From assembly GCA_964655115.1 (NCBI GenBank), contig CAZZKM010000018.1, positions 1 through 23,524 of the forward strand: a stretch of DNA of 23,524 bases, written 5' to 3'. The notes under the pieces were generated by a model. That model saw only the letters and a list, made by a program, of their open reading frames with translations, had not been told where the DNA came from and made no database searches. Source of the DNA: ATZT02 sp964655115. Lineage in GTDB: Bacteria > Actinomycetota > Actinomycetes > S36-B12 > UBA5976. Position numbers and translations under genes: made by a program. Each line of letters opens with the position of its first letter. Position 1 is the first letter of the stretch. Shown piece by piece: positions 1 through 6,729 of this stretch.

Positions 1-470
1 GTCGAGCTTTAGGTCCAAGTTTTGGTTTTGTTTTAGGTTCAATTGGAATTCTTGGCTCAGCAGTTTTAACTGGAGCAATAGGACCTTGGCTTCCTTTTCA
101 AATGATTGTTGCAGCCTGGGTTGGAGCAATTGCAGGATTGTTACCAAAACTAAAAGGCAATAAAGAAATCGTGATGTTAATAATTTATGGATTTTTTGTG
201 GGTTTTTTTGCAGGACTATTACTTAATTTATGGTTTTGGCCATTTGCCAATGGGCTCATACCTGAAATTTCATTTCAACCAGGAATTGGTTTTACTGATC
301 AATTTATGCGCTGGATTAGATTTAGTTTGCTAACAAGTTTTGGCTTTGACCTACCAAGAGGAATATTAACTGCCTTACTCTTAAGTTTTCTAGCAAAACC
401 ATTATTAAAGGCCATGAGACGAATGACCAAAAAGGCTAACTTTAATAAACCTGTAGTCTTACATGCGTGA
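1..470 (+). CDS. ECF transporter S component (5' truncated by window)
   Basis: The frame is open from position 3 to the stop at 470, so the gene begins before the window; 155 residues are visible. The protein is very hydrophobic, with about four to five membrane segments. It carries a stretch reading GPWLPFQMIVAAWVG, then a Gly-rich helix, an LNLWFWPF segment and a basic C-terminal tail (KAMRRMTKKANF). I recall this pattern from actinobacterial proteins annotated as ECF transporter S components, the substrate-binding membrane subunits of vitamin importers. The substrate cannot be read from the sequence. The next gene overlaps it and resembles CobT, which favours a cobalamin-related ligand such as cobalamin, cobinamide or a lower-ligand nucleoside; that is inference. 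The in-frame ATG at 102 lies inside a conserved segment and is unlikely to be the true start. Confidence 0.62.
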   Translation, partial: RALGPSFGFVLGSIGILGSAVLTGAIGPWLPFQMIVAAWVGAIAGLLPKLKGNKEIVMLIIYGFFVGFFAGLLLNLWFWPFANGLIPEISFQPGIGFTDQFMRWIRFSLLTSFGFDLPRGILTALLLSFLAKPLLKAMRRMTKKANFNKPVVLHA

Positions 471-1099
471 TTAATTCAGTCTTTGCTTTAGGTTTTGAAT
501 CAGATAAATTCAATTGGTCTGATATTTCTCCTTTGAATCTTGAACAAAAAAGTTTAAGTCCAGATTCTGAAAATGATATAAATAAAGCAATTGATGCAAA
601 TATAAGTTTGGTTGGTCTTTACTTAGGTAATGACATTGTTCAAGCTGCAAGTCTTATCGGAGCTTTTTACAGTATTGATTCTGCATCACTTTTAGGTAAA
701 TCAAGTGTTGGTCAAGATGAGTCTTGGATTGAAAATGCCACAAAGTTAAGAGATTTATTAAGACAAACAAGAGTTTTAAAATCAGAACAAGAACAATTAT
801 TGAATATTTCTCTTGGAGAAAAATCAATTTATGCCTTAAAAGCAATAAATACTGCTACTGAAAGAAAAACCAGAGTGGTCTTGGTTGGTTTTGGTGCCAT
901 TGCTTTAGGTTTTCTTGCCATGAGAGGAAATTCAAAAATAAAAGATTATTTAATGATTGCAAACACTCCAGTAATTCCTGCAATCATCGAAGCACATAAA
1001 TATATGGGCTGCAAGATCATTATGAACACAAAAGAAAATATTCATCCCTTAGCAGAGCTTGCTTTGTCTGTGGGAATTTTAAAAGCTAGCGAACTTTAG
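467..1099 (+). CDS. CobT-like protein reduced to the C-terminal half
   Basis: This 210-residue protein starts at a GTG (467) that overlaps the previous stop codon, so the two genes are probably translationally coupled. Aligned from memory to E. coli CobT (nicotinate-nucleotide:dimethylbenzimidazole phosphoribosyltransferase), residues about 45–205 follow the C-terminal half. 'SLVGLYLGNDIVQAAS' matches the strand and loop at GELGMANTT. The helix around 'ESWIENATKLRDLL' follows, and 'VVLVGFGAIALGFLAM' matches the LLDGFLSYAAALAA segment. The usual 350-residue family begins with a Rossmann half containing the DHGV region; that half is absent. The NTT loop and the C-terminal GEGSGA catalytic motif are not conserved (here NTKENIHPLAE). 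It is therefore probably not a standard phosphoribosyltransferase. It could be a partner subunit, a ligand-binding derivative or a decaying gene, although the frame is fully open. It ends in a 14-bp overlap with convergent gcvT. Confidence 0.55.
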   Translation: MINSVFALGFESDKFNWSDISPLNLEQKSLSPDSENDINKAIDANISLVGLYLGNDIVQAASLIGAFYSIDSASLLGKSSVGQDESWIENATKLRDLLRQTRVLKSEQEQLLNISLGEKSIYALKAINTATERKTRVVLVGFGAIALGFLAMRGNSKIKDYLMIANTPVIPAIIEAHKYMGCKIIMNTKENIHPLAELALSVGILKASEL

Positions 1100-2189
1100 G
1101 AGCAACAAAAGGAGGTTTAACAACTTCGAATTCAGATGTTCTTCCTCTAACATCAACTTCTACTTTGTCTCCTACTTTTACATTTGATTCAAGTAAGGCT
1201 AGTGAAATTCCAACTTTTAAACTTGGAGAAAAAGTACCGCTGGTTATTTCTCCAATTTCTTTACCTTCTTTAATAACTTTCATGTGGCTTCTTGGTATTG
1301 CTCTTTCAATAGCTATTAAACCAAATAGTTTGCGCTTAACCCCATCAGATTTTTCTTTAACCAAAGCACTTTTGCCAATAAAATTTTCTTTATCTAAAAT
1401 TACTGCCCAATTAAGACCTGCTTCTAAGGGAGAAATATTTAGAGAAATATCTTGTCCGTGTAACGGATATCCCATTTCCGTTCTTAAGGTATCTCTTGCA
1501 CCCAAACCAACTGGTTTTGCTCCATATTTTTCACCAACTTTTAAAACTTCATCAAAAAACTTCTCGGCATCTTGGGCAGGGATCAAAACTTCAACACCTT
1601 TTTCCCCTGTGTAACCAGTTCTGCAAACTGTAATTTGAGTTTGTTTCCATGAAACATCTTTAAATGACATGTATTCAAGATCAGTTGGAAGATCTAAATC
1701 TTTCAATAAGTCAAAGCTTTTTGGTCCTTGAATTGCAATGATGGCAATGTCTTTATGAAGATTTGTGATCACATTATCTGTGGGAATATTTTGTTTAATA
1801 ATTTCTAAAACAGTGGTGGCGTTTCCAGCATTTGGAATAAGTAGAATTTCATCTTCTGCTCTTAAATAAACAATTAAATCATCTACAACAGTTCCATCTT
1901 TAGATAAAAGCATCGAATATTGCGCTTGACCAGGTTTGATTCTATTGATGTCATTTGTTAAAACTTTATTTAAATTTTGAGCAGCATTTGGTCCTTTTAT
2001 TGTTGCCGTTCCTAAATGAGAAACATCAAATATTCCTACAGCTTCTCTAGTGGCAGTGTGCTCTGTGACCACTCCCAAACCTTGATATTCAATTGGCATT
2101 TGCCAACCACCAAATGGTGCAAATTTTGCTCCCAATAAAACATGTTTAGCGTTAAGTGGTGATTCGATTAGTTTGGCTGTTTCGCTCAT
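1086..2189 (-). CDS. gcvT: Aminomethyltransferase, glycine cleavage T protein
   Basis: GcvT takes the aminomethyl group from lipoylated H protein and passes the one-carbon unit to tetrahydrofolate, releasing ammonia, in the cytoplasm. The protein is 367 residues, normal for the family. Visible motifs are FGGWQMP (26–32), GIFDVSHLG (52–60), TNDINRIKPGQAQYS (78–92), the catalytic-Asp segment VVDDLIVY (101–108), TGYTGEKGVEVL (191–202), GLGARDTLRTEMG (228–240) and a C-terminal SGTFSPSLKVGISLA. The frame is open for 36 codons further upstream, but the start is placed at the ATG ending at 2189. That is where family similarity begins, and the longer version would run over the pepA start. It is divergent from pepA, an arrangement also found in M. 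tuberculosis (gcvT/pepB, from memory). No gcvP or gcvH lies in the window. Confidence 0.95.
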   Translation of the reverse strand: MSETAKLIESPLNAKHVLLGAKFAPFGGWQMPIEYQGLGVVTEHTATREAVGIFDVSHLGTATIKGPNAAQNLNKVLTNDINRIKPGQAQYSMLLSKDGTVVDDLIVYLRAEDEILLIPNAGNATTVLEIIKQNIPTDNVITNLHKDIAIIAIQGPKSFDLLKDLDLPTDLEYMSFKDVSWKQTQITVCRTGYTGEKGVEVLIPAQDAEKFFDEVLKVGEKYGAKPVGLGARDTLRTEMGYPLHGQDISLNISPLEAGLNWAVILDKENFIGKSALVKEKSDGVKRKLFGLIAIERAIPRSHMKVIKEGKEIGEITSGTFSPSLKVGISLALLESNVKVGDKVEVDVRGRTSEFEVVKPPFVAPKVR

Positions 2190-2197
2190 AATTAGAA

Positions 2198-2203
2198 ACG
2201 CTA
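2198..2203 (-). promoter_or_regulatory. Candidate leaderless -10 element of gcvT
   Basis: On the minus strand the hexamer TAGCGT fits the actinobacterial TANNNT -10 pattern. It ends 8 nt before the gcvT ATG, and no Shine-Dalgarno sequence fits in between. This suggests transcription starting at or next to the start codon. It overlaps head-on with the pepA promoter in a 28-bp region. Confidence 0.4.
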
Positions 2204-2204
2204 C

Positions 2205-2210
2205 TAGGCT
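2205..2210 (+). promoter_or_regulatory. Candidate leaderless -10 element of pepA
   Basis: TAGGCT fits the TANNNT -10 pattern and ends exactly 7 nt before the ATG at 2218, the spacing expected if the transcript begins at the A of the start codon. No Shine-Dalgarno sequence precedes the ATG. The site supports choosing 2218 over the upstream in-frame ATG at 2173, which lies inside gcvT. Confidence 0.5.
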
Positions 2211-2217
2211 ATTTCCT

Positions 2218-3705
2218 ATGTCAATTACTCGACTTATTGATTCATACGAAATTAGTGCAAACGAAGTCCTGGTCGTTGGCTTTGCCCAAACCGACAACTC
2301 GTTTGAACTTTTAGAGTCAGCATTACCTATGGACCCATCTTTGAAATTACAAATAAATCAAGCAATAAAGCTGACTGGTTTTTCAGCTAAAAAATCAGAA
2401 ACATCTTTCCTAACAATTAATTCTGGTGTTCTTTGTGTTGGGCTTGGAAAAATTGAAAAAACAGAACCAATTGATTTGGAAACTTTAAGAAGAGCAGCAG
2501 GAACTGCAAGTAGAAGTTTAGCTGGCAAAAGTTCTGCCTTATTTGCTTTACCAAATAAAAACTTAACTCAAACTCATGCAGTTGTTATGGGAGTTGAATT
2601 AGGTGCTTATAGTTTTCAAGAATTTAAAACTAAAAAAGATGATAAAAATAATCCCTTACAAATAGCAAAAATTCTTGTAACTGAAGTAAAAAATAATCAA
2701 AAAATATTTGAAGAGGCACAAATTATCGCAGAATCAGTATTAAATGTAAGAGATTTGGTAAACACTCCCCCAAGTCATATGTATCCTTCAGTTTTTGCAG
2801 ATTATGTAAAAAAGAGTTTTAAAAGAGGCTCAAAAGTAAGTTTAGAAATACTGGATGAAAAAGTATTGAAGAAAAAAGGTTATGGCGCATTAATTGGAGT
2901 AGGACAAGGATCAATTAATCCTCCAAGATTTGTTAGAGCAACCTACAAAGTTAAAGGTGCGACGTTTCATTTAGCGTTAGTTGGCAAAGGAATTACATTT
3001 GATACTGGCGGTATTTCTTTAAAACCTCCAGCATCAATGCACACCATGAAATGCGATATGGCAGGAGCTGCCACGGTTATCGAAACACTAAGAGCAATTG
3101 CCAAACTAGATTTAAAAATTAACGTAACTGCTTATGCGGCATTGGCAGAAAACATGCCTTCTGCAACTGCTCAAAGACCAAGCGATGTTGTTACTACCTA
3201 CAGTGGAAAAACCATTGAAGTGCTTAACACTGATGCAGAAGGAAGATTAGTACTTGCAGATGCACTTGGTAGAGCCCAAGAAGACAAACCAGATTTAATT
3301 GTTGACGTTGCCACATTAACTGGTGCTGCAACAATTGCACTTGGTTCTAGAACTGCAGGAATTATGTCAAATAAAGATGATGCACGCGATCAAGTTTTTG
3401 CAAGTGCAAAAGAATCTGGCGAATCAATGTGGCCAATGCAAATACCAGAAGAAATTAGAACAGTACTTGATTCGAAAACTGCAGATATTGCAAACGTTGG
3501 ATTCACTCCAAATCCAGCTGGAGGAATGATGTTAGGTGCAGCATTCTTAAAAGAATTTGTTGATGAAAAAACTGCATGGGTTCATTTAGATATTGCACCT
3601 CCTGCATTTAATGAAGGTGCTGCATATGGATACACAAATTTTGGTGGAACAGGTGTTGGGGTTAGAACTTTAGTTAATCTTGCACAAAAGTTATCAAATC
3701 GTTAA
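2218..3705 (+). CDS. pepA: Leucyl aminopeptidase, M17 family
   Basis: This is a cytosolic two-metal aminopeptidase that removes N-terminal residues from peptides, for protein turnover. The chosen product is 495 residues, close to the usual M17 length. The catalytic domain shows GKGITFDTGG (256–265, with the metal/catalytic Lys257 and Asp262), Asp280 in MKCDMAGAA and the family signature NTDAEGRL (337–344). In that signature Asp339 and Glu341 are metal ligands and Arg343 is catalytic. The N-terminal 160 residues form the less conserved macro-like domain. The start at 2218 follows a candidate leaderless promoter; starting at 2173 would add 15 residues overlapping gcvT. The orthologue in M. tuberculosis (pepB) also sits beside gcvT. 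Confidence 0.95.
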   Translation: MSITRLIDSYEISANEVLVVGFAQTDNSFELLESALPMDPSLKLQINQAIKLTGFSAKKSETSFLTINSGVLCVGLGKIEKTEPIDLETLRRAAGTASRSLAGKSSALFALPNKNLTQTHAVVMGVELGAYSFQEFKTKKDDKNNPLQIAKILVTEVKNNQKIFEEAQIIAESVLNVRDLVNTPPSHMYPSVFADYVKKSFKRGSKVSLEILDEKVLKKKGYGALIGVGQGSINPPRFVRATYKVKGATFHLALVGKGITFDTGGISLKPPASMHTMKCDMAGAATVIETLRAIAKLDLKINVTAYAALAENMPSATAQRPSDVVTTYSGKTIEVLNTDAEGRLVLADALGRAQEDKPDLIVDVATLTGAATIALGSRTAGIMSNKDDARDQVFASAKESGESMWPMQIPEEIRTVLDSKTADIANVGFTPNPAGGMMLGAAFLKEFVDEKTAWVHLDIAPPAFNEGAAYGYTNFGGTGVGVRTLVNLAQKLSNR

Positions 3706-3729
3706 TTTTCCTCACAAAATTAATATTTT

Positions 3730-3757
3730 TTGCTCAAATTATTAATAATGGTAGACT
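3730..3757 (+). promoter_or_regulatory. Candidate promoter for the aminotransferase gene
   Basis: TTGCTC (3730–3735) and TAGACT (3752–3757) are separated by 16 nt, a plausible sigma-70-type -35/-10 pair. It would give a leader of about 70 nt containing the AT repeat at 3793–3819. TATAAC at 3763–3768 is an alternative -10. The call rests on motif fit only. Confidence 0.35.
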
Positions 3758-3792
3758 CTTTGTATAACTAGAAACTAGGTGATATTCCTACT

Positions 3793-3819
3793 TTATTTAA
3801 ATACCAAATATTTAAATAA
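3793..3819. repeat. All-AT double palindrome upstream of the aminotransferase
   Basis: Two perfect 11-bp arms, TTATTTAAATA and TATTTAAATAA, flank the 5-nt centre CCAAA. Each arm contains the self-palindrome TATTTAAATA, so the element is both an inverted and a direct repeat with a 15-bp period. It ends 14 bp before the ATG at 3834. It has no GC stem, so it is not a credible terminator. An operator for a dimeric regulator or a ribosome-access hairpin are both possible. Confidence 0.5.
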
Positions 3820-3833
3820 TTTTTGTAGTAAAT

Positions 3834-5228
3834 ATGTTCACATCTAAACCGCATAAAGAAACATATAGATTTATTCCTGAAAATCCAAAACCATTAAACA
3901 CGACAAAAGTTTCAAGTTTGCTTGATAATGAATGGTTAAACTTTAAATTAAGAACTGGTATTTCAGAAAAAGAATCATATTTAGCTTCGAAAGTAACTCC
4001 GTTAGGTGTTGCTTCAAGCTTTCAACATTGGGCGCCATATCCAATTTCAATTGCCAGTGCCAATGGTGCTTGGATGCAAGATGTTGATGGCAGAAAATTA
4101 TTAGATTTATCAATGGGCTTTGGTGCAGTTCTTGCTGGTCACTTACATCCTGTAGTAGTAAATGAAATCAAAGAATCTTTAAATGATGGCATGCTTTTTG
4201 TAACACCTTCACCTATAACCCGAGATGCCGCTGAAAGAATCTGTAATCGATTTGGCATAGACATGGTCAGATTCACTAATTCTGGAACTGAATCAACAAT
4301 GTATGCCACCAGATTGGCCAAAGTCTTTTCTGGCAAAAATGCAATTGTCAAAGTTGAAGGCGGCTACCACGGCAGCTTTGATCCATTAATGGTTTCTGCT
4401 AAACCTGCCTTAAAAGATGCAGGTGATCCAACAAGTCCAAATTCAGTTGCTCAATCTGGAACTGAACCTGGTCTAGTCTTTGTGGTGCCTTACAACAATT
4501 TGGATGCTTTAGAGAAAGTTTTCCGCGAGCATCACTTAGAAATAGCCTGTTTCATTTTGGAGCCGGTTTTAGAAAATATCGCCATTGTGCTTCCTGATGA
4601 AGGCTATCTTGAGAAAGTTAGACAACTGTGCGACCAATACAACATTGTCTTGATATTTGATGAAGTTAAAACAGGTCTAACCGCAGGACACCAAGGTGCT
4701 GCCCAAAGACTAAAAGTAAAACCAGATTTGATCACCATTGCTAAATCAATTGGTGGTGGAGTTCCAGTCGCGGCATTTGGTGGCAAAAAAGAAATTATGG
4801 AATCTATAACCAATGGCAACATGGCCCACTTTGGAACTTTTAATGGAAATCCACTCGCGATGGCAGGAATCAGAGCAATGGATGCCATAGCAACTAAGAA
4901 AAATTTAGATAAAGCAGAGAAATTAAACTTACAAGCCTTAACTCGAATCACTGAAATTATTGAAGAATACGAACTTCCAGCTCATACTGTTGGTTTTGGA
5001 GTTAAGGGTTGTGTTACTTGGGCAACTAGTCCAGTTAGAAATTATCGAGACTACAAAGCAACAGATTTTCAAGTGGCAGAATTTTCTTGGCTTTGGTCGT
5101 TAAACCGAGGCATCATCACACCACCTGGATTAGATGAACAGTGGTTGATAAGCCTTGCCCATGAACAACATGAAATAGATGTGCTGGTTGAGAACTTCCA
5201 AGAAATGGCTGTGGCGCTTCGTAGTTAA
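3834..5228 (+). CDS. Class III PLP-dependent aminotransferase (GSA aminomutase-like)
   Basis: This 464-residue protein belongs to the class III (omega) aminotransferase fold that includes glutamate-1-semialdehyde 2,1-aminomutase. Visible features are WMQDVDGRKLLDLSMGFGA (80–98), the phosphate-binding NSGTEST (149–155), EGGYHGSFDP (175–184), the pyridine-nitrogen Asp276 in IFDEVKTG, the Schiff-base Lys304 in TIAKSIGGGVPVAAFGG, and GTFNGNPLAMAG near 335. A roughly 50-residue N-terminal extension precedes the core. No other haem-biosynthesis gene is nearby, so a true HemL role is not supported by context. Other amino-group transfers in amine or amino-acid metabolism are equally possible. It stands alone between pepA and lpdA with its own upstream region. 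The bases just before the ATG (GTAGTAAAT) hold no clear Shine-Dalgarno site. Confidence 0.85.
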   Translation: MFTSKPHKETYRFIPENPKPLNTTKVSSLLDNEWLNFKLRTGISEKESYLASKVTPLGVASSFQHWAPYPISIASANGAWMQDVDGRKLLDLSMGFGAVLAGHLHPVVVNEIKESLNDGMLFVTPSPITRDAAERICNRFGIDMVRFTNSGTESTMYATRLAKVFSGKNAIVKVEGGYHGSFDPLMVSAKPALKDAGDPTSPNSVAQSGTEPGLVFVVPYNNLDALEKVFREHHLEIACFILEPVLENIAIVLPDEGYLEKVRQLCDQYNIVLIFDEVKTGLTAGHQGAAQRLKVKPDLITIAKSIGGGVPVAAFGGKKEIMESITNGNMAHFGTFNGNPLAMAGIRAMDAIATKKNLDKAEKLNLQALTRITEIIEEYELPAHTVGFGVKGCVTWATSPVRNYRDYKATDFQVAEFSWLWSLNRGIITPPGLDEQWLISLAHEQHEIDVLVENFQEMAVALRS

Positions 5229-5325
5229 TTAATGGGTAACTTCTTACTTTCATGAAACCCAAAATTGCTCAAAACTTATCCCGTGGAAAGATAGTCATTA
5301 AGAAACCTCACGAGGGTTGATTAAT

Positions 5326-5331
5326 GAAAGG
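5326..5331 (+). promoter_or_regulatory. Ribosome binding site deciding the lpdA start
   Basis: GAAAGG lies 6 nt before the GTG at 5338. This makes 5338 the preferred start over the TTG at 5317, which has no comparable site at the right distance. Confidence 0.6.
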
Positions 5332-5337
5332 TTCCAA

Positions 5338-6714
5338 GTGGCCACATACGATCTAGTAATCCTTGGAGCAGGAAGTGGCGGATATGCCGCAGCATTACGT
5401 GGATCTCAATTAGGTTTAAAAGTCGCTTTAATCGAAAAAGATGTTTTAGGTGGTACTTGTTTACATCGTGGATGTATTCCAACTAAAGCACTATTACATG
5501 CAGCAGAAATAGCTGACAACGTTAGAGAATCTGCATCATTTGGAATTAAATCAAGTTTATTAGGCGTTGATATGCCTGAAGTAAATAATTACAAAGACGG
5601 AGTCATTAATCGTCTGTATAAAGGTTTACAAGGATTAGTAAAACATCGTGGAGTTGACTACATAACTGGTGAAGGTAAATTCCAAGCACCAAACAAAGTT
5701 AAAGTTGGCGATCAAGTTTTTGAAGGAAAATATGTACTACTTGCCACAGGATCTTTTCCTAAATCACTTCCAGGTTTAGAAATTGATGGTCAACAAGTAA
5801 TAACTTCTGAACACGCTTTAAAACTAACGACAGTTCCATCAAGTGTAGTTATTTTGGGTGGTGGCGTAATTGGAGTGGAATTTGCAAGTGTTTGGAAATC
5901 TTTAGGATCTGATGTAACCATTATTGAAGGTTTACCAAGATTAGTTCCTGCAGAAGATGAAGCTGTTTCAAAAGCTATGGAAAGAGCATTTAGAAAAAGA
6001 GGAATCAATTTTTCAACTGGTGTCAGATTTGCAGGCGTGGATAAAACTAAACATGGCATTGTGGCAAAACTTGAAGATGGACAAACTTTTGCTGCTGATT
6101 TAATGCTTGTGGCAGTAGGAAGAGGATCAAGCACCAGAAACCAAGGTTTTGAAGAAGCAGGTTTAACGTTCGAAGGTGAATTACTAAAGGTAAATGAAAA
6201 TCTTCAAACTAATTTAAACAATGTTTATGCCGTTGGGGATATTGTTCGAGGACCGCAATTGGCTCATAAAGGTTTTCAAGAGGGAATATTTGTTGCAGAA
6301 CACATTAAAGGATTAAACCCAAGAGTTATCGATGTAACTGCAATTCCAAGAGTTACTTATTCTGATCCAGAAATTGCCAGTGTTGGATTAAATGAAACAG
6401 CTGCTAAAGAAAAATATGGTGCTGATCAAATTAGAACTATTCAATACGATTTAGCTGGTAATGGTAAAAGTCAAATATTAAAGACTGCAGGATTTATAAA
6501 ACTAATTGCTTTAAAAAATGGTGGCAAAGTTGTCGGTATTCACATGATTGGTGCAAGAGTTGGGGAATTGTTAGCTGAAGCTCAAATGATGTATTCATGG
6601 GAAGCATCTCCTGAAGATGTCGCACCATATGTTCACGCTCACCCAACAATGTCTGAAGCAATGGGTGAAGCAGCTATGGCTTTATCAGGTAAACCACTTC
6701 ACGCACACGATTAA
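5338..6714 (+). CDS. lpdA: Dihydrolipoyl dehydrogenase (E3)
   Basis: This FAD enzyme reoxidises dihydrolipoyl groups with NAD+ in the pyruvate and 2-oxoglutarate dehydrogenase complexes and in glycine cleavage. From the GTG start the protein is 458 residues, normal for the family. It shows the FAD-binding GAGSGGY (10–16), the redox disulphide Cys41–Cys46 in GGTCLHRGCIPTK, the NAD-binding GGGVIGVEFAS motif near 180, the second FAD motif YAVGDIVRGPQLAHK and the dimer-interface HAHPTMSE with catalytic His435 and Glu440. It is the first gene of a close run; dlaT/sucB follows after 15 nt with its own ribosome site. The 109-nt gap upstream (5229–5337) should hold the operon promoter, but I see no clear -35/-10 pair there. 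Confidence 0.95.
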   Translation: MATYDLVILGAGSGGYAAALRGSQLGLKVALIEKDVLGGTCLHRGCIPTKALLHAAEIADNVRESASFGIKSSLLGVDMPEVNNYKDGVINRLYKGLQGLVKHRGVDYITGEGKFQAPNKVKVGDQVFEGKYVLLATGSFPKSLPGLEIDGQQVITSEHALKLTTVPSSVVILGGGVIGVEFASVWKSLGSDVTIIEGLPRLVPAEDEAVSKAMERAFRKRGINFSTGVRFAGVDKTKHGIVAKLEDGQTFAADLMLVAVGRGSSTRNQGFEEAGLTFEGELLKVNENLQTNLNNVYAVGDIVRGPQLAHKGFQEGIFVAEHIKGLNPRVIDVTAIPRVTYSDPEIASVGLNETAAKEKYGADQIRTIQYDLAGNGKSQILKTAGFIKLIALKNGGKVVGIHMIGARVGELLAEAQMMYSWEASPEDVAPYVHAHPTMSEAMGEAAMALSGKPLHAHD

Positions 6715-6729
6715 AAAGGAAAAATATAA

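Noticed and set aside
1165..1614. 149-codon open frame on the plus strand inside gcvT
   Set aside because: It is antisense to conserved GcvT motifs, has no family resemblance and reflects the codon bias of the real gene.
2173..2217. Upstream ATG for pepA
   Set aside because: It lies inside gcvT, while the ATG at 2218 has a well-placed TANNNT element and a family-like N-terminus.
2190..2297. Upstream extension of gcvT (36 more codons)
   Set aside because: The added residues resemble nothing in the T-protein family and would overlap the pepA start; similarity begins at the ATG ending at 2189.
3793..3819. Reading the AT palindrome as the pepA terminator
   Set aside because: The stem is made only of A and T and would be too weak; it also lies nearly 90 nt after the pepA stop and close to the next start.
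4604..4951. 115-codon minus-strand frame inside the aminotransferase
   Set aside because: It is antisense to the PLP-lysine region of a clear enzyme and has no recognisable family or ribosome site.
5317..5337. TTG start for lpdA
   Set aside because: The GTG at 5338 has a better ribosome site and gives the usual short N-terminus before the FAD motif.
5229..5337. Riboswitch or structured leader before lpdA
   Set aside because: Only a weak GGGT/ACCC pairing is visible; no known riboswitch core or terminator can be recognised.
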